A stretch of 64,000 nt of DNA from Chlamydomonas sphaeroides (GCA_001662425.1 BDDC01000120.1:40965-104964); one strand, 5' to 3'; counted from the first letter of the stretch, positions 34,902-47,241 are shown. Numbers and translations: made by a program. The notes: generated by a model from the letters alone, not told the origin.

Positions 34902-37362
34902 ATGTGCCTCGCCTTCCTCGTTTTCGGCCTGCCACCGCCGGGGCCTCGTCTGCTGCTCGCCTTCAACCGCGACGAGTACTTGGACCGGTGCGTGCCCGCG
35001 GGTCGGCATGTTCCGAGCCACCTCAGCACACGTCGCCCAGGCACTCGCTTTGGCCACCGCATAACCTGGGCGGCTTCGCGACATTGCTCGCTGGCATCGC
35101 ACGCACCCACGAGCCCCAAGGTCGGGGCCTCACGCCCCCTACCGACCCCCAACCCTGCTGTCCCCCGCCCCCCGTGCACAGCCCCACTGCGCCCCTCCAC
35201 ACCTGGGACGATGGCTCCGGCATCCTCGCTGGCCGTGACCTAGAGGGTGGCGGCACCTGGCTCGGCCTGCACCCCGCGTCCGGCCGCGTCGCCTTCCTCA
35301 CCAACCTGCGCAGCCGGGACCCCGTGCCCCCCGCCTCGGCACGAAGCGGGTCGCCTGCCCAAGCCCAAGCCCAAGCCAATGCCAACGCCAACGGCAACGG
35401 AGGCGGCAACGGAAGCGGCAACGGTCAAGCCGAAGGCCACGGTTCAGGAGCAGCCGGGGCGCAGCCCGGACCTCCGGCCCAGGGTGCGGCCTGCAGCGGC
35501 TGCGCGGCCTCTGCACGGCACCCCAGCCGAGGGCAGCTGCCCACCCGATTCCTCACCGGATCCGCGACGCCCTTGCAGTACGCTGAGGTGTGTGGCTGGT
35601 GCTGCTGCACTCAGCCACCCGTTGTGGCCTAGAAGCCCTGGGTCCAGAGCTCCAGACTGGTCACGCAGTCGCTGTCAGCTCTGCCTATCGCCATCGCCGC
35701 GCGGCGCGCGTCAGTCCGGCCCGCCTGGCCGCTGCGTCTGCCTCGGCATCCCGGAGGTGCCGGTTTCACCTTGGCCCCGTCTGGCGCGTCATGCGCCCAG
35801 CATGCGCGATGGTGTCCCTTGCGGTCGGATAGCGGTCGGAACCATGCCGTGCGACGCACACACGAAGAACGAGGGGCACGGGCCGCATCCGGCCCAAAGA
35901 TACCCTTGTGCTCGCTCCCCTCTACGCCAGGCCCTGCGCTCCGGCACCTCGCCCTACCACGGCTTCAACCTGGTCTTGGGCCAGCTGCGGAGCCACCACC
36001 ACCACAGCCACCACTACCACCACCAGGCTGCAGAGTCGGCGGTGGCACTAGAAGCAGAGGCGGCGGCGCCAAGCGGCCCTGCTGCACCCGGCGACTTCGC
36101 CTACACCCACAACGGCGACGCTGGCGCTGGCGTGCAGCCCCTGGAGCCGGGCCGGGCTTACGGTGCGGCGGGAGGGAAGCTAGCTAGCAGGTGTGCGGTC
36201 CGGCCGCCGCCGGTCGAGCGGGGGATGGAGCTAGGCGAACACAAGTGTGCGCGGGTCGGCCCCGTGCGCTGCTGAGCCGGTATGGCGGCGAGCCAGACTC
36301 AGGACCCGCAAGCCCCTGGGCCCCTGAGGCTGGCAGTGTGGTACGGCAGCGGCCGGGCCCACCCATAAGTCCCCCTCCGTGCGTGGCCACATGGCGTGGC
36401 TGCCTCCGTTGCTGCGACCGGACCGCTGCCGCTCGCAGGCCTGAGCAACGGCCTGCTGCAGGAGTGGCCCAAGGTCACCAGCGGGGTGGAGCTGCTGCAG
36501 GGGCGGCTGTCGGAGCTGGCAGCGGGTACGTGTCGGCGACTAGGGCCAGGGCTACGGCCAGGGCTCGGGCCGGGGCCGAGCCGCGTATGGGTGTGGGTGT
36601 TGCCGCGCTCCAGCGCGGCCGCACACCGTCGCTCGGCATGCAGCTGCGCGGGGGCTGAGGGCCGTCTCATCCGCGCTGAGCCCCTCGCGCTCGGGGAGTG
36701 CCTTGACCTGCGCTTGCGCGTGTTTTGGGGGCTCGCACTGGCCGCCCTGACACCCCAGGCCTCCCCCTGGCCGCCAGGCGAGCAAGTGCCCTGGGAGTGG
36801 CTCTTCCGCGAGCTCCTAGGAGACGCGACGCGTCGCGTGCCGCCGCCCGTCGGCGGCGCCGCCGGCGGCCAGGACTCGGACGCTGCGTCGGCGGCCGGTG
36901 TGGAGGTGTTCGCCGACGCGGCGCGCTTCACGGAGTGGCTGGAGCACCTCACGAGCGGCCGCTTCGTGTCCGAGGTTATGTCTCCGGTGAGACAAGGGTG
37001 GCAGGTGCATATGCTCGCATCGTGTCTTGTCTACATGACGTTGTGTTGTAATCTTGTGCTGCGGCGCGTGCAGTTGGTGAGGCAGGTCCCACCATGCTTC
37101 GTCTTGCCTTGCAACGCAGCCATGGCGCAGGTCACGCGTGCACGTGCTGCAGTCTGCGCCCCACCCCGCAGCCCCGCTGAGCCGACCTGCCCGTATCATG
37201 TGTGTACGGCACCCGCAGTATGGCTTGTACGGCACCCGCAGCCAGACGGTTGTGGTGGTGGGCCATGACGGGCGAGGCGCGGCCCGCGAGCGGCAGCGGC
37301 AGCCGGACGGCTCGTGGAGCGAGGCGGAGCTGAGCTTCGTCGTGCCGCTGCAGGGGGCGTGA
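34902..37362 (+). CDS. TANGO2: TANGO2 homologue (NRDE family)
   Basis: Transport and Golgi organisation 2 family; the human protein is linked to mitochondrial/ER metabolism and proposed heme or lipid handling. Exons: 34902-34987, 35182-35587, 35931-36162, 36439-36525, 36778-36986, 37219-37362. Product 387 residues against about 276 in human. The N-terminal Met-Cys and NRDE at residues 22-25 are the family signature (AFNRDEYLDR). Further motifs: GGTWLGLHPASGRVAFLTN, YHGFNLVLGQL, YGLSNGLLQEWPK, YGTRSQTVVVV and a C-terminal WSEAELSFVVPLQ. The extra length is an Ala/Gln/Asn/Gly-rich insertion after LRSRDPVPP and a His-rich insertion after GQLRS. The last exon uses the first of two AGs set in a repeated 15-mer (see findings). 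Confidence 0.9.
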
Positions 37363-37910
37363 CGCGCAGTGCGAAGTAAGGAGCTGGCGCTTGGTGCATG
37401 GCTGGGTTGGCGCGCGGACGCCAGGCCTTGCGAGCGTGTGCTGCAAGGCAGCGGGGCGCAGGGGTGCAGGCAGGGGTGGTGCGGGAGATGGCTGGGGGCC
37501 GGCTGCTCGCCTGGACAGCACGTACCGGCGGACCAAGGCCGCGAGTCTGTCGGGAGCAGCTAGTCGTGAACCAAGGTCTCTGGCTGAATACTGCGACATG
37601 TTCGGACATGAGGTTGGGTGCGTTGTTCTGCAGTCCCGGCGTGTGCATGATGTGGGCATGTGCGGCGTGGACGGAGCCAGGGCGAGTGGCTGGAGTCGGG
37701 GGGTGGCGGCTCACTCGCCTGCAACGAGCAGTGTCGTCCGCGTGTTGCAGGACGCTGGCTTCTTTTCCGGGCATCGGGTGGGTGGTTGCGCGTAGCGCAC
37801 TATATGTGTGTGTCACTTTAAATTGATCATGCCGCCAGGAGCAAGGCCAGCGGCGACGCAACGTGGCAATGTTGCGAGCAGGGGCATGGGTGCAGGGCCG
37901 TACCCGTAAC

Positions 37911-37915
37911 TGTAA
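37911..37915 (+). terminator. candidate TGTAA poly(A) signal of TANGO2
   Basis: TGTAA about 550 nt downstream of the TANGO2 stop; it is the nearest match seen on this strand. Confidence 0.35.
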
Positions 37916-38702
37916 GCGGTCCCACATCCCAGCCAGTGACGCGCTGGGGAGGTGCTGATGCAAGTCCTCCACACCGCCAGCGGCCACTCCCACACCTGGG
38001 CGAGCACAGCAGTGAGCCTAATACGAGCGTCTGTTTGCCGCTGCCTGGACAGCGCCAGTGCGCCACAAGGCCAGGCTTGCGCCTTGCCGCCTTGCCTACA
38101 CAACTCCGGGGGATACGGCGGCAGGGGGCTTCGGCCCTCCTCCTATTATCGCCCCACCTCCTTGAATCACGGCGAGTCAAGCTCGCTGTACCTCTATCTC
38201 TATTCCTATCTCCTATCCCTACATCACGACACTGGGTCAGGGCTTCGCCACATGGGCCTTTGACGCCACTGCGGGATCGGCGTGCATGTATATGCATGGC
38301 GCAGCCCAGGGACGGCAGGGCTGCATTGTCCGCGTACGACACCGATGCACGGCGCGGCGCTGCCACGTGTCAGTAACGCAGCGGGCGCCACCATCCTACC
38401 CGCCTCGAGCACAACCACCTCCGTCGTGTTGTCGCGGCTGGGTGCAGGGCTGCAGGCTGTGCGTGGGGCGGCGTTGGCCGCTGCCAGCAATGCTGGCAGG
38501 ACCAGCGACACGGTGTCATGTGCACCAGTTACGACCACGGCAAACAGCCTTGGCCATCAGGGTGCTTCAGGAAGGCGCCTAGGCGCGACCAGCGGTGCGC
38601 TGGCCGCAGCTTAAGCGCGGCGTGCCGCGTGTGCAGTCAAAGCGCGGCTGAGGGAGATAAGCTGGGAGGTGCCCTCAGCGGTACGGTTGCTCTCCTCGCG
38701 GC

Positions 38703-38707
38703 TTACA
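38703..38707 (-). terminator. candidate TGTAA poly(A) signal of the RGG/Q-rich gene
   Basis: TGTAA on the minus strand, about 275 nt downstream of the stop codon at 38980-38982. Confidence 0.45.
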
Positions 38708-38979
38708 ATTCATCCGCGACACCAGCCGTTCCTCTCAATGTCTCGTTGCGACGTCTCACATCAAAGGCACCCTTCGTCGCGCTGCTCGTCCACTACATGC
38801 TCACAGCCAGGCGCCGCCGCCGCACGGCCGCCGCCACGCCCCTCCTCCACGCCACACAGTGGCACCGTTTGCTCGTCGTCACCGCATGCCTCCCGCCACC
38901 CCGCTCACCCCGCCACCCCAGGTCACGCCTCCAGCCCTCCTCCTCACCTCCCTCCAGCCATCCCACTCTCCCAGCGGCC

Positions 38980-41900
38980 TCAGAACACGCCGTCGGCGCG
39001 GGTCGGCAGGCCGCGCTTGAAGATCGGCTCGCCGTCATCTGCATCACGGCCGTAGCCCCGGCTGTCGCCGTAGGCATTCATGAAGCCGCCGCCGCGGTCG
39101 TGGCTGCCGTAGCTGCCCTTGCCGTAGCTGCCGCCGCCCAGGATGCTGCGGCCAACGATGGCGACGCCGGTGGCGCGGCTGCCCGCGAAAAACGGGTCCG
39201 ACGCCGCGTCCAGCAGCGCGTTGCCGACGCCCTCGCCAGCCACAGGCTTGCTGCGGCCGCCCTTGCCAACCGTCTGCCACGCGTCGTCCTCAGAGCCGCC
39301 CGAGGCGACCGAGCCGTTGCGGGCGCCGCCACGCGCGCCGCTGCCGTCGCGCGCGAGGTTGCCGGAAGTGAGGCGCTCGGGCTCGGTGACGCCGCGGCCG
39401 CGCAGCACCTCCTCACGCGGGCGCGCCGCGCCGAAAATGGTCGACGCGGGGCGGTTGTCGGCGCCAGCAGCGGCGGCAGCGGGGGTGGCGGCGGTGACGG
39501 GCGCCGTCGGGGGGAGCGGCGGAGGCTTGCTGCGCGGCTGCAGGTTCAGCCGCGGGCGGCCGGCGCCGCCGGCACCAGGCGGCGGCGGCGGCGACTCATC
39601 CCGGCGAGGCGGCTGATATGCCGCGACTGCCGGCGGCTGGTACGTCGCGACCGCCGCCGGCGGCGGCGCGCCACCATCGTCCGTGGTGCCGCCGCGCGCG
39701 CGCCAGGCATCGGCCGCGTCGGCGGCGCCGGTCGGAGCCAGGCCGGCCAGACCCGTGCGCCAGCCGGCACCGGCTCCCTCCTGCAGCGGGCTGTCGCTGC
39801 GGCGGCCGCGCTCCTCGCCGTCGCCATGGCCGCGCCAGGTCTCGCCCTCGGACACGTACACGCTGCTGCCGCCACTGACGGGCGGCGGCGGTCCGCGGGG
39901 CGAGCTGATGTAAGGGCCGGACGCCGCGCCCGAGGCGGGGCCCGAGTAGGGCGCCGGCCGGGCCGCGGGAGGGGCTCCTCCGCGGCTGCGGTCCTCGGCC
40001 GCAGGGCCGGAGAGGAGGTCGGAGGTGCGCGGCACAGCCGGCGCAGAGCCTACAAGTGTGCGGGACCAGGATGGTGACAACGTCAGCGGCCCAAGGGACT
40101 GTAGCGGGCGCGGACAGGGTGCTGACATGGACGGAGCCAGGTTCGCAGAGCTGCGAGCACCTGGACACGACCATCCCGTGCCATCCCGTAAGCTTTTGAC
40201 AGCAACACCTCCGAACCACAGCCCCGCCTACCTCCCAGGAGGCTGCTCTTGACGGCGTTCATGCGGGCCAGGGCCTGCTGCGCAAGCCGCTCCGCCCACT
40301 CGTTCTTAACCGGCTCCACAGCCGGCACGGCCGGCTCCGGCTCCGACGGCTCCTCCTTGGCAGCAGCCACCGGCGAGTCCGGCTCCATGCTACCGAAGAC
40401 AACCGCCACCGTCACCGGCGGCTGCTGGGGCGGAGCTGCCTGGTGCTGCAGCTGCGGTCCGGCCGGCGCCACGGCCTGCTGCTGCTGATACGGCGCCTGC
40501 TGCTGCTGCTGGTGGTAGTGGTGGTGGTGCACGACCGCGGTGGGCACCTGCTGAGCCGCCTGCTCCTGAGGTGGCGCGTAGGGGTCAGCGACGCCGGCAG
40601 CCGGGTAGTAGCCGTGCGCGGGCATGGCCCCGGGCAGTGTGTGGCCGTTGGGCAGCGCGAACGCTCCGGGCCCGCCCACGAGCCCCATGTGCGGGGGCAG
40701 CGGCGCGCCCAGGGGACCCTGCTGCGCGTATTGCTGCTGCTGCTGCGGGTACGGCATGCCGTATGGCTGCTGCACGCCGCTGCCGTACTCGGGCTGCTGC
40801 TGGTACTGGCCGGGCAGAGCCATGGGCTGCTGCTGCTGAGGCTGCTGCATGTAGGTCTCGAGGCGCGACTGCGCCGGCGCGTAGGCCGGCTGCTGCTGCT
40901 GCGGAGCCGCGTACACCGCAACGACCGGCTGCACAGGCGCAGTCGGCTGCTGCTGCTGCTGCTGCTGCTGAGGGTACGCGTACTGCTGCGGCCCGGAAGC
41001 TGCCGGCGCCGGTGGCGGCACGACGGCGGGCTGCTGCTGCTCCTGCTGCTCGCCGTTGCGCGGCTGGCGCGGCTGGCGGGGTTGAGTCCGCTGGCGCCGG
41101 CCTCCTGCCGCACCGCCAGCCTCCTGCTCATCCCCCAGCAGCTGAGCGGCCGACAGTTCGCGACCAGCAGCGTCAGCGCCGCCAGCAGCACCAGCAGGGC
41201 CAACCGGCTCAGCGCCGTTGCGGCGGCGCCCGCCGCGGCCCTGGCCCCGGCCGCCGGCTGGCGCGCCGTCGTACTCGCCGGCTGGCGCGCCTCCCTGCTG
41301 CCTGGGCCGCTGCTGGCCCTGGCCCTGTTGCTGCTCCTTAGGTCCGCCCTGCTGCGGCTCCCGGGGCTTGCGCTGCCGGTGCTCGCGGGGCTGCTGCTCC
41401 GGCTGCTCGGGCTGGTCCCGGCCTCCCTGCTCCTGCGGGCCGCGGGCCGGCCGCGGCTCCCGGGGCGGGCGCTGGGGCCTGGGCTTGCGCTCCGCCAGCT
41501 GCTCGGCCCCGCCGGAGCTCGGCTGCTGCCCTGGCTGCACCTGGCCGGCGCCGGGCTCGCCCTCCGGGCCGGGAGCACCGCCGCGGCCGCGCCGTCCCCT
41601 GCCCCTTCCACCGCGGTCGCCGCCGTCGGCAGTCGGGCCGTTGGCACCAACGTCGCCGTTGCCAGCGGGCGCGTTGTCAGCGACCTCGCCGGCGCCCTCG
41701 CGCTGCTGGCGGCCGCCCCGTGGCCGGTTGCCCCGCTCCGGCCGCTCGCCTCCGCCCCCGTTGCCAGCTGCTCCGGTATCGGCGTCGTTGCTGCGGGCGC
41801 GGGCCTCGGGGTTGCCGCCGTTGGGTGCGCCGTCGGCACCTCCGCGGCCGCGGCCGCCTCCGCGCTTCCTTGGCTCGCGGGACTTGCCGCCGTCCTGGCC

Positions 41901-42699
41901 TCCGTCACCAATCGCGGCTGCGCCGCCGTTGGAATGGCCGCCCGCAGCAGGGCCGTTGTCACGGCCTCGACCAGCAGCAGGTGGCACTGCTGTGGCGCGA
42001 GCGCCAGCGGGGCCGTCAGCAGGAGCCTGCTGGCCGATGGGATTGCCTGGCTTGCTGCTGGGCTTGAAAGCCGACTGAGGCCGTCCAGATGGAACTCCAG
42101 CGGCTGGGCCAGGTTTAACGCCGACAGCGCCAACGGGCCCGTTAGCGCGCCCATGCTGGTAGCCGGCGTGCTGGCCGCCGTTGGCAGGCGCTAGGCCCTG
42201 GGCCCCGCGAGGCCGGCCGTTCTCGACGTGGCCATTGGAGACATAGTTGACCGCATGACCGTTGCCGTTTGCCCCGCTAGTCTTGGCTACGTCCTGAGCA
42301 TGGTTGGGCCTGCGCGGGAAGCAGGGATGGAATGCAACGGACGATTCATGACCGTTTCAGCAGCGTTCGTATGATATAAGAGAAGCGTAACAGCCGGGAA
42401 TAACATCAAGGCACTGGTAGGCGTGCACAGGGCAGAGCGCGCGCGCGCACGCCTCGGGAAGCCCTTCGTAAGCCGCAGCTACCAACGCAGCCCAATGATG
42501 CGCCTAGTTTAGAGCAGCTCAACAAGCATAATTCTGCGTGACCAGAGCCTGCTGACCGCTCCGACGCAAGTTCACCTCAGATCCGCTTGAACACTCACTT
42601 GTCTTTGCGCGGGGGGCGCTGCGGCTGCTGTTGCTGCTCCGTTGTTTTGCTCGGTATGTCATGGCTGGACTTCTGGCCCGCGTTGAGGTTGTGTGACAT
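38980..42699 (-). CDS. large disordered RG-rich and Q-rich protein, probable RNA-granule component
   Basis: No catalytic domain is recognised. Three exons (minus): 42699-42599, 42309-40232, 40049-38980, with phases closing exactly to 1082 residues. Exon 1 (MSHNLNAGQKSSHD...) was found from its ATG and GTGAGTG donor, because the long second exon has no in-frame ATG. Residues 35-330 are rich in Gly, Arg and Pro with many RGG/RGR triplets (RGGGRGRGG, GGRGRGRRGRGG). Residues about 380-640 are a prion-like Q/Y/P region with repeated poly-Q tracts and YPQQQ motifs plus a short His run. A small ordered-looking segment NEWAERLAQQALARMNAVKS precedes the last intron. The C-terminal exon contains DAWQTVGKGGRSKP and ends in IFKRGLPTR. 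Composition resembles RNA-binding, phase-separating scaffolds; that role is inference. Confidence 0.8.
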
Positions 42700-43137
42700 A
42701 GACAATCTGTGGTGGGCACGGGAGAGGTCAGCTATTGCGGGCGGCACGACAGACCGGTACAAACGACCTCAACCAGCGCAAAAATCTTTAAGGTGGCCGC
42801 GCTCTGCGGAGTGAAACATTGCGGGAAACTTCGAAATGCCCAGAAACGAGGCTAGTTGCGCTGCCGGGACTCACAAAGCAGCTGTAATGAAAGCGAGCTA
42901 AGGCGCGGCGCCAGTTGTAAGTGCAGGTCGGGGACAAGGCGAGACGTTCTCTTCCAAAGTGGCGCCCATGCCATGCCGAAACAATTATCCGCCGTCCTTC
43001 CCCTGCCAAACTTTCAACGGCCATACCGTCCGCCTTTATGTAGAGGAAAGCATCCTCGGGCCCCAGTCGCAAACACATACGTCGACCCTGCCTTGTGGAC
43101 AGAGAGCAGCCGCGGAACGATTCACCAAGCCGGAGGC
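42700..43137. promoter_or_regulatory. divergent promoter region between RGG/Q-rich gene and U2AF-like gene
   Basis: Only 438 bp separate the two divergent start codons, so both promoters and 5' UTRs must lie here. No clear TATA box was seen. The arrangement allows shared regulation of two predicted RNA-metabolism genes. Confidence 0.55.
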
Positions 43138-46100
43138 ATGGGCAGAGAGCGTTCGCGCTCGCGTGAAAGGCGCCGCTCACGGTGAGGCCAAGAGAGCACT
43201 TCGGCTCCGTCAGCGTCACGCCGTGCTGCACTGTCCCCAGGGCCATGGCTGTGCTAGCAGCTATGTAACTGACGGTTGTGGTTTTCCTGCAGTTCACGCG
43301 AGCGGTCCCGCCGCTGGGATCGTGAGCGACGCTCACGCTCTCGCGACCGCAGCAGGCGCAGGTGCGCAGATAACTAGGCTTGGGGCTGGCCAGCAACCAA
43401 CGACAGCGCTGACCTGCTGAGGACTGACTGTGGGAGCTGACTCTTCCCCGTGCCATCCCGCTGTTCCCCAGTCGGAGCAAGAGCCGCAGCCGCAGCCGGG
43501 ACCGGACCAAGAACTTGGCATACGATGCCAGCATCAGCGCCGTGCAGGTAGGCCCTGCTTATAGGCCTCCGTCCCTCGGGGCAAGCTCCACGGACCGTGG
43601 TTTGGGACGCATGGCTGCATGGACTCACGACACCTGTGGCCTCTCCAATCCATCGGTCCCCCGCGCAGGCTATGGCCGCCCTGCAGCAACAGCAGCAGCT
43701 CCAGCGCCAGCTTCTGGCGCAGCAGCTGCTCCTGCAGCAGCAGGCCGCAGCCGCGGCGGCCGCCATCTCCGTGCCGGCGCTGACGGCCGCCTCGGGCACG
43801 ACCGCAGCCACAGCAGACCGCAAGGCGCGCGAGATCTACGGTGCGTGTGCCGCTTTCCTCACCTGCAATCCATGCCGCAGACCTGCGGGTTGCACCAAAC
43901 CCTCCCCCGCCCCGGCACTCCGTGTCATCTGTTCACCACGCCCGTCCTAAACTTGCGCCACAGTGGGCAACCTCGCCATCGGCGTGGTGACGGCCGAGAT
44001 GCTCAAGGAGCTGTTCAACACCATCCTGGCTAACCAGGTGCCTGGGCGTCGCATGGCCTTTCGTCAGTGTTAGCAGCACAACCCGAGCATGGAGCCCGGC
44101 GAGTCCTAGCGCGGCCTGACGGTTCTTATACCGTGCGCGGAGCACCCACCGTGCACGCCCATCCCTGCCAATCAGGTGCCGGACCCGGCCAACCAGCCGC
44201 CGGTTGTCAACGTCAACCTGGACGCCAACGGTAAGTTGGCTGGGGGCGCTGGTCTGCGGCCGGCTGTGCCGAGTCGCGCTGATGCGGCGGCTCAGGGCTC
44301 CGGCGATGGGCAGCCAGCCGGGGGACGGTAACCTGTTGCACGGAGCTCCGTCAGCAGCGCTCCACGTTTCAGGGCTGACGCTTGTCTGCCCTTGTTCCCG
44401 CCTGCCTACTGCCCCCGCACAGGATGTAAGCACCGGGCGCAGTCGGGCTAGGTATGGGGGGATACCTGCCTGCGTGCTGCGTTGCCTGACGTGCGTGTGG
44501 GCTGCCCCGTGCGCCCCCGTGCTTGCTCCCCTGCGCAGCCGGCCGCTTCGCGTTCATTGAGTTCCGCACCCGGGAGCTCACGGACGCAGCCATCCAGCTG
44601 GACAAGCTGGAGCTGTGCGGCCGGCAGATGAACATCGGCCGGCCCAAGGGCTACGTGGTAAGCGGGCAGCGAGCGGCACAGGGCGCAGAAGGGGTTAGGC
44701 CGGGTGGCATTTGGATATGTGTGGACCTTCCACTGGGGGTTGTTGGATCTGCCAGAAAGGTTGTATGGCGCGAGGGACCATCGGGCGCAGGGACGCGTCG
44801 GGTGGTATTGCCTGTGTGCTCACCGCTGCTTCGTGTCCCCTTGTAGGCGACGTCGCAGCCCACGCCGACGCTGTCGCTGGTGCGTCGTTTCGCGGAAGGC
44901 CCTCACATGCTGACCAGGATGCAGATGCGCCGCGAAGATGCGATTGGGTTGGGCATGTCGACATACCCGGAAATGCACTCGACGCCCCCGCCTCCGCTCC
45001 CACGGAAACCCTGCTCCCTCTCGCCGCGGCGCCATGCCCACCCATTGTATCCCCATCATTCCATGTCTTTTGCCCCGTTACAACCTCCACTCAACCTGGC
45101 CCGACCCACATCGTCCTCCCCATAGGACCCGACGATGCACCTGGCCGCGGCCGCAAAGATGGGCCAGGCGCAGGTCATGGCGGCCGCGCTCGCGGGCGCC
45201 GTGCCCGGTTCAGCCGGCACGCTCGCCACCGCGGCCGCGACGCTAACGGTCAGCACACCCACCAACGTGGTGCTGCTGGAGAACATGGTGTCGTGTGCCA
45301 CTATCCGGGACGACACGGAGCGCAAGGAGGTGCGCGCCGCTGAGGCATGGGCCGGGCGGGCATGGACAGGGAGGTGGGCGCGCTTTTAAGCATGACCGTG
45401 GAGGCACGGCAGCCCGCATCCGGGCTGGTGCCACCCGCCGCAACGAGCACGTGGTAACCAGACTGCCGCCGCCGCTGTGCCGCCGCCGCTGCTGGTGCCC
45501 CGTGGTCCTGGTGCCGGTGCCCCGCCCCCCTGGTGCCGCTGCCCCTGCGCCGCTGCCTGCTGCCGCTGTGCTGCGGATGGCAGGTCGCGGTATCGTCAGC
45601 ACCGGCCGAGCGGCAGCCGAGTCGAGGGCTCGTGGCCGCAGTCGCCAACATGCCGTGCAGTGCGCCGCCGTCGGCGGCCGGAGGCTGGCGCCGCTCACGA
45701 GCGCCGCGCGCTGGGCGCGGCAGCTGCCTGCTAGCGCCCTGCCATGCTGCCCCCTGTGCCGCGCCTCCTGCCCTGTGCCTGCCCTCGCCTTTGCGTATGG
45801 CCCTTGCTGCCGCTGCGCCGCTGCCCCGCGCTGTGTGCCGCCCTGCCCCTCGTGCGCTGCCGCTGTTCCGCCCTGCTGTGGTTGCTGCGCGCCCCTTGTG
45901 TGGCTGAACCGCAGGACCCACGCGGCCCCAGGCCCTGGGGTCCTGCGCAGCCGCCCGCCTGGCGTCCCGCCTGAGGCCGGAAGGTGCAGCCGTGGCGGCA
46001 GGCCGGTCACCCGCACGCCGTGATACGTGCCCACCAGCCCCGTCGCGCCCGCGGCCGACTCGCGCAGCGTTCCCACCGCCAGCCGGGCTCACGTGCACAC

Positions 46101-46894
46101 CTCACCCTGTTTCGATCCCGAACTGACACTTCGCTTCCCGCCCCTCCCTCTCGCCCGGACCCACGCCTCCTTGATCTGGATTCGGATCCAGATCCTGGAT
46201 GACGTCCAGCAGGAGGTTGTCAAGTGCGGCCCCGTCATGGGCCTGGCGGCACCCATGCCGCCCACCACCTCGGCGCCCACCGAGCCGGCGCGCGTGTACG
46301 TCAAGTACAGCACGCCTAGCGAGGCGCAGCGCTGCAAGCAGATGATGGACGGCCGCAAATTCGACGACAACCAGGTGGGCGGGGCGCAGGACCTGGCACA
46401 CGCTCGCATGCAGGGCGGGCTGGGCAGCGGTTGTGTTGTCCGCGCAGTCCGTGACCGCGCATCTGGGTCGAGGTCCCTGCAGCGCTGCGGCTGATCCAGG
46501 GGCTGCGTGCCTATCCACGGGCCGCGAACAGCGCGCGCGTGTTGCGCTACCCGCCCTCCTCGTGCTGTGAGCTCACGCGGCTGCTGCCCGTCTGCTGCTG
46601 CCCACATGTGCTGCCGTCCTGCAGGTGCGCGCCGTTTTTGTGACGGAGGGAGAGTTCCTGCGCGCGCAAGCTGGGGAGTGGGTGGCCACGCCGGGCCTGC
46701 TCATGCCCGCTGGCGTGGCGGCGCCGGGCGCCGCCGCCGGGCTCCCCGGGATGGCGTTGGCCGGGCTTCCGGGCATGCCGGCGGCAGCGGCGCCGGCGGC
46801 TGGCGGGCTGGCGCTGCCGCCGGGCTTCACGCTCCCGCCGGGCTTCAGCCTAGCTGGCGCTGTGCCGGGCCTGGGGCTGGGGCTGCCCCAATGA
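43138..46894 (+). CDS. U2AF65-like SR-rich splicing factor with RRM1 and C-terminal UHM
   Basis: Predicted nuclear pre-mRNA splicing factor. Exons: 43138-43181, 43293-43361, 43472-43547, 43669-43840, 43964-44037, 44176-44230, 44539-44657, 44847-44879 (33-nt, tentative), 45126-45329, 46192-46374, 46625-46894. Product about 432 residues. The N-terminal RS domain (MGRERSRSRERRRS, SRSKSRSRSRDR) is followed by a poly-Q/Ala stretch. An RRM at about residues 118-203 has RNP2 IYVGNL and RNP1-like GRFAFIEF and matches U2AF65 RRM1. A U2AF-homology motif at about residues 250-345 has VVLLENMV, ILDDVQQEVVKCG and the R-x-F loop R337-K-F339. The C-terminus is a Gly/Ala/Pro/Leu-rich tail. The central RRM2 of canonical U2AF65 is absent from the exons and is not seen in the 862-bp intron 9. 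Confidence 0.85.
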
Positions 46895-47241
46895 GGCCCC
46901 GACACGGGGGTGCAGTGCGGATGCTGGGCGCTGGCAGCGACGCGGCCGTGCATAAGACGTCGCGTTGGCGCGAGGCATGTGTTGACGCCAGCGGTCCTGC
47001 TGGTTTGCTCCTGTCATGCCTGCGTCGGAGCGCTGGCAAGAGGCACGGAATGGAGGTGCAGGGTGCCAGTGGGAGTGGCGCGTGCGTTGGCAAGGCAGGC
47101 GGTGCGTCGGTATGCACGACGGCCGTGCGTGTGATGGCCATGCGAGGTATGCCTGCTCGCGCGTTGCTTGTTAGCAATGGCTGAGGAACACGCACCTGGT
47201 GGAAGCCGGAATGCCTGGCAGCAGGCACTGGCGCTTCAACT

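Larger units (their letters stand above)
37363..38979. other. intergenic, no gene recognised (1.6 kb)
   Basis: Convergent interval between TANGO2 and the RGG/Q-rich gene. It holds both 3' UTRs (candidate TGTAA at 37911-37915 on plus and 38707-38703 on minus). Open frames here are short and have no recognisable family motif. Confidence 0.5.

Noticed and set aside
40443..42194. Long plus-strand frame of Leu/Arg/Ala repeats opposite the RGG/Q-rich gene
   Set aside because: It is the antisense of CAG/GGC-repeat codons; the minus strand has a proper start exon, in-phase splice sites and a stop.
45330..46191. Open frames in the large intron 9 of the U2AF-like gene, considered as a missing RRM2
   Set aside because: Only Pro/Arg/Cys-rich frames occur, with no RNP1 or RNP2 motif on either strand.
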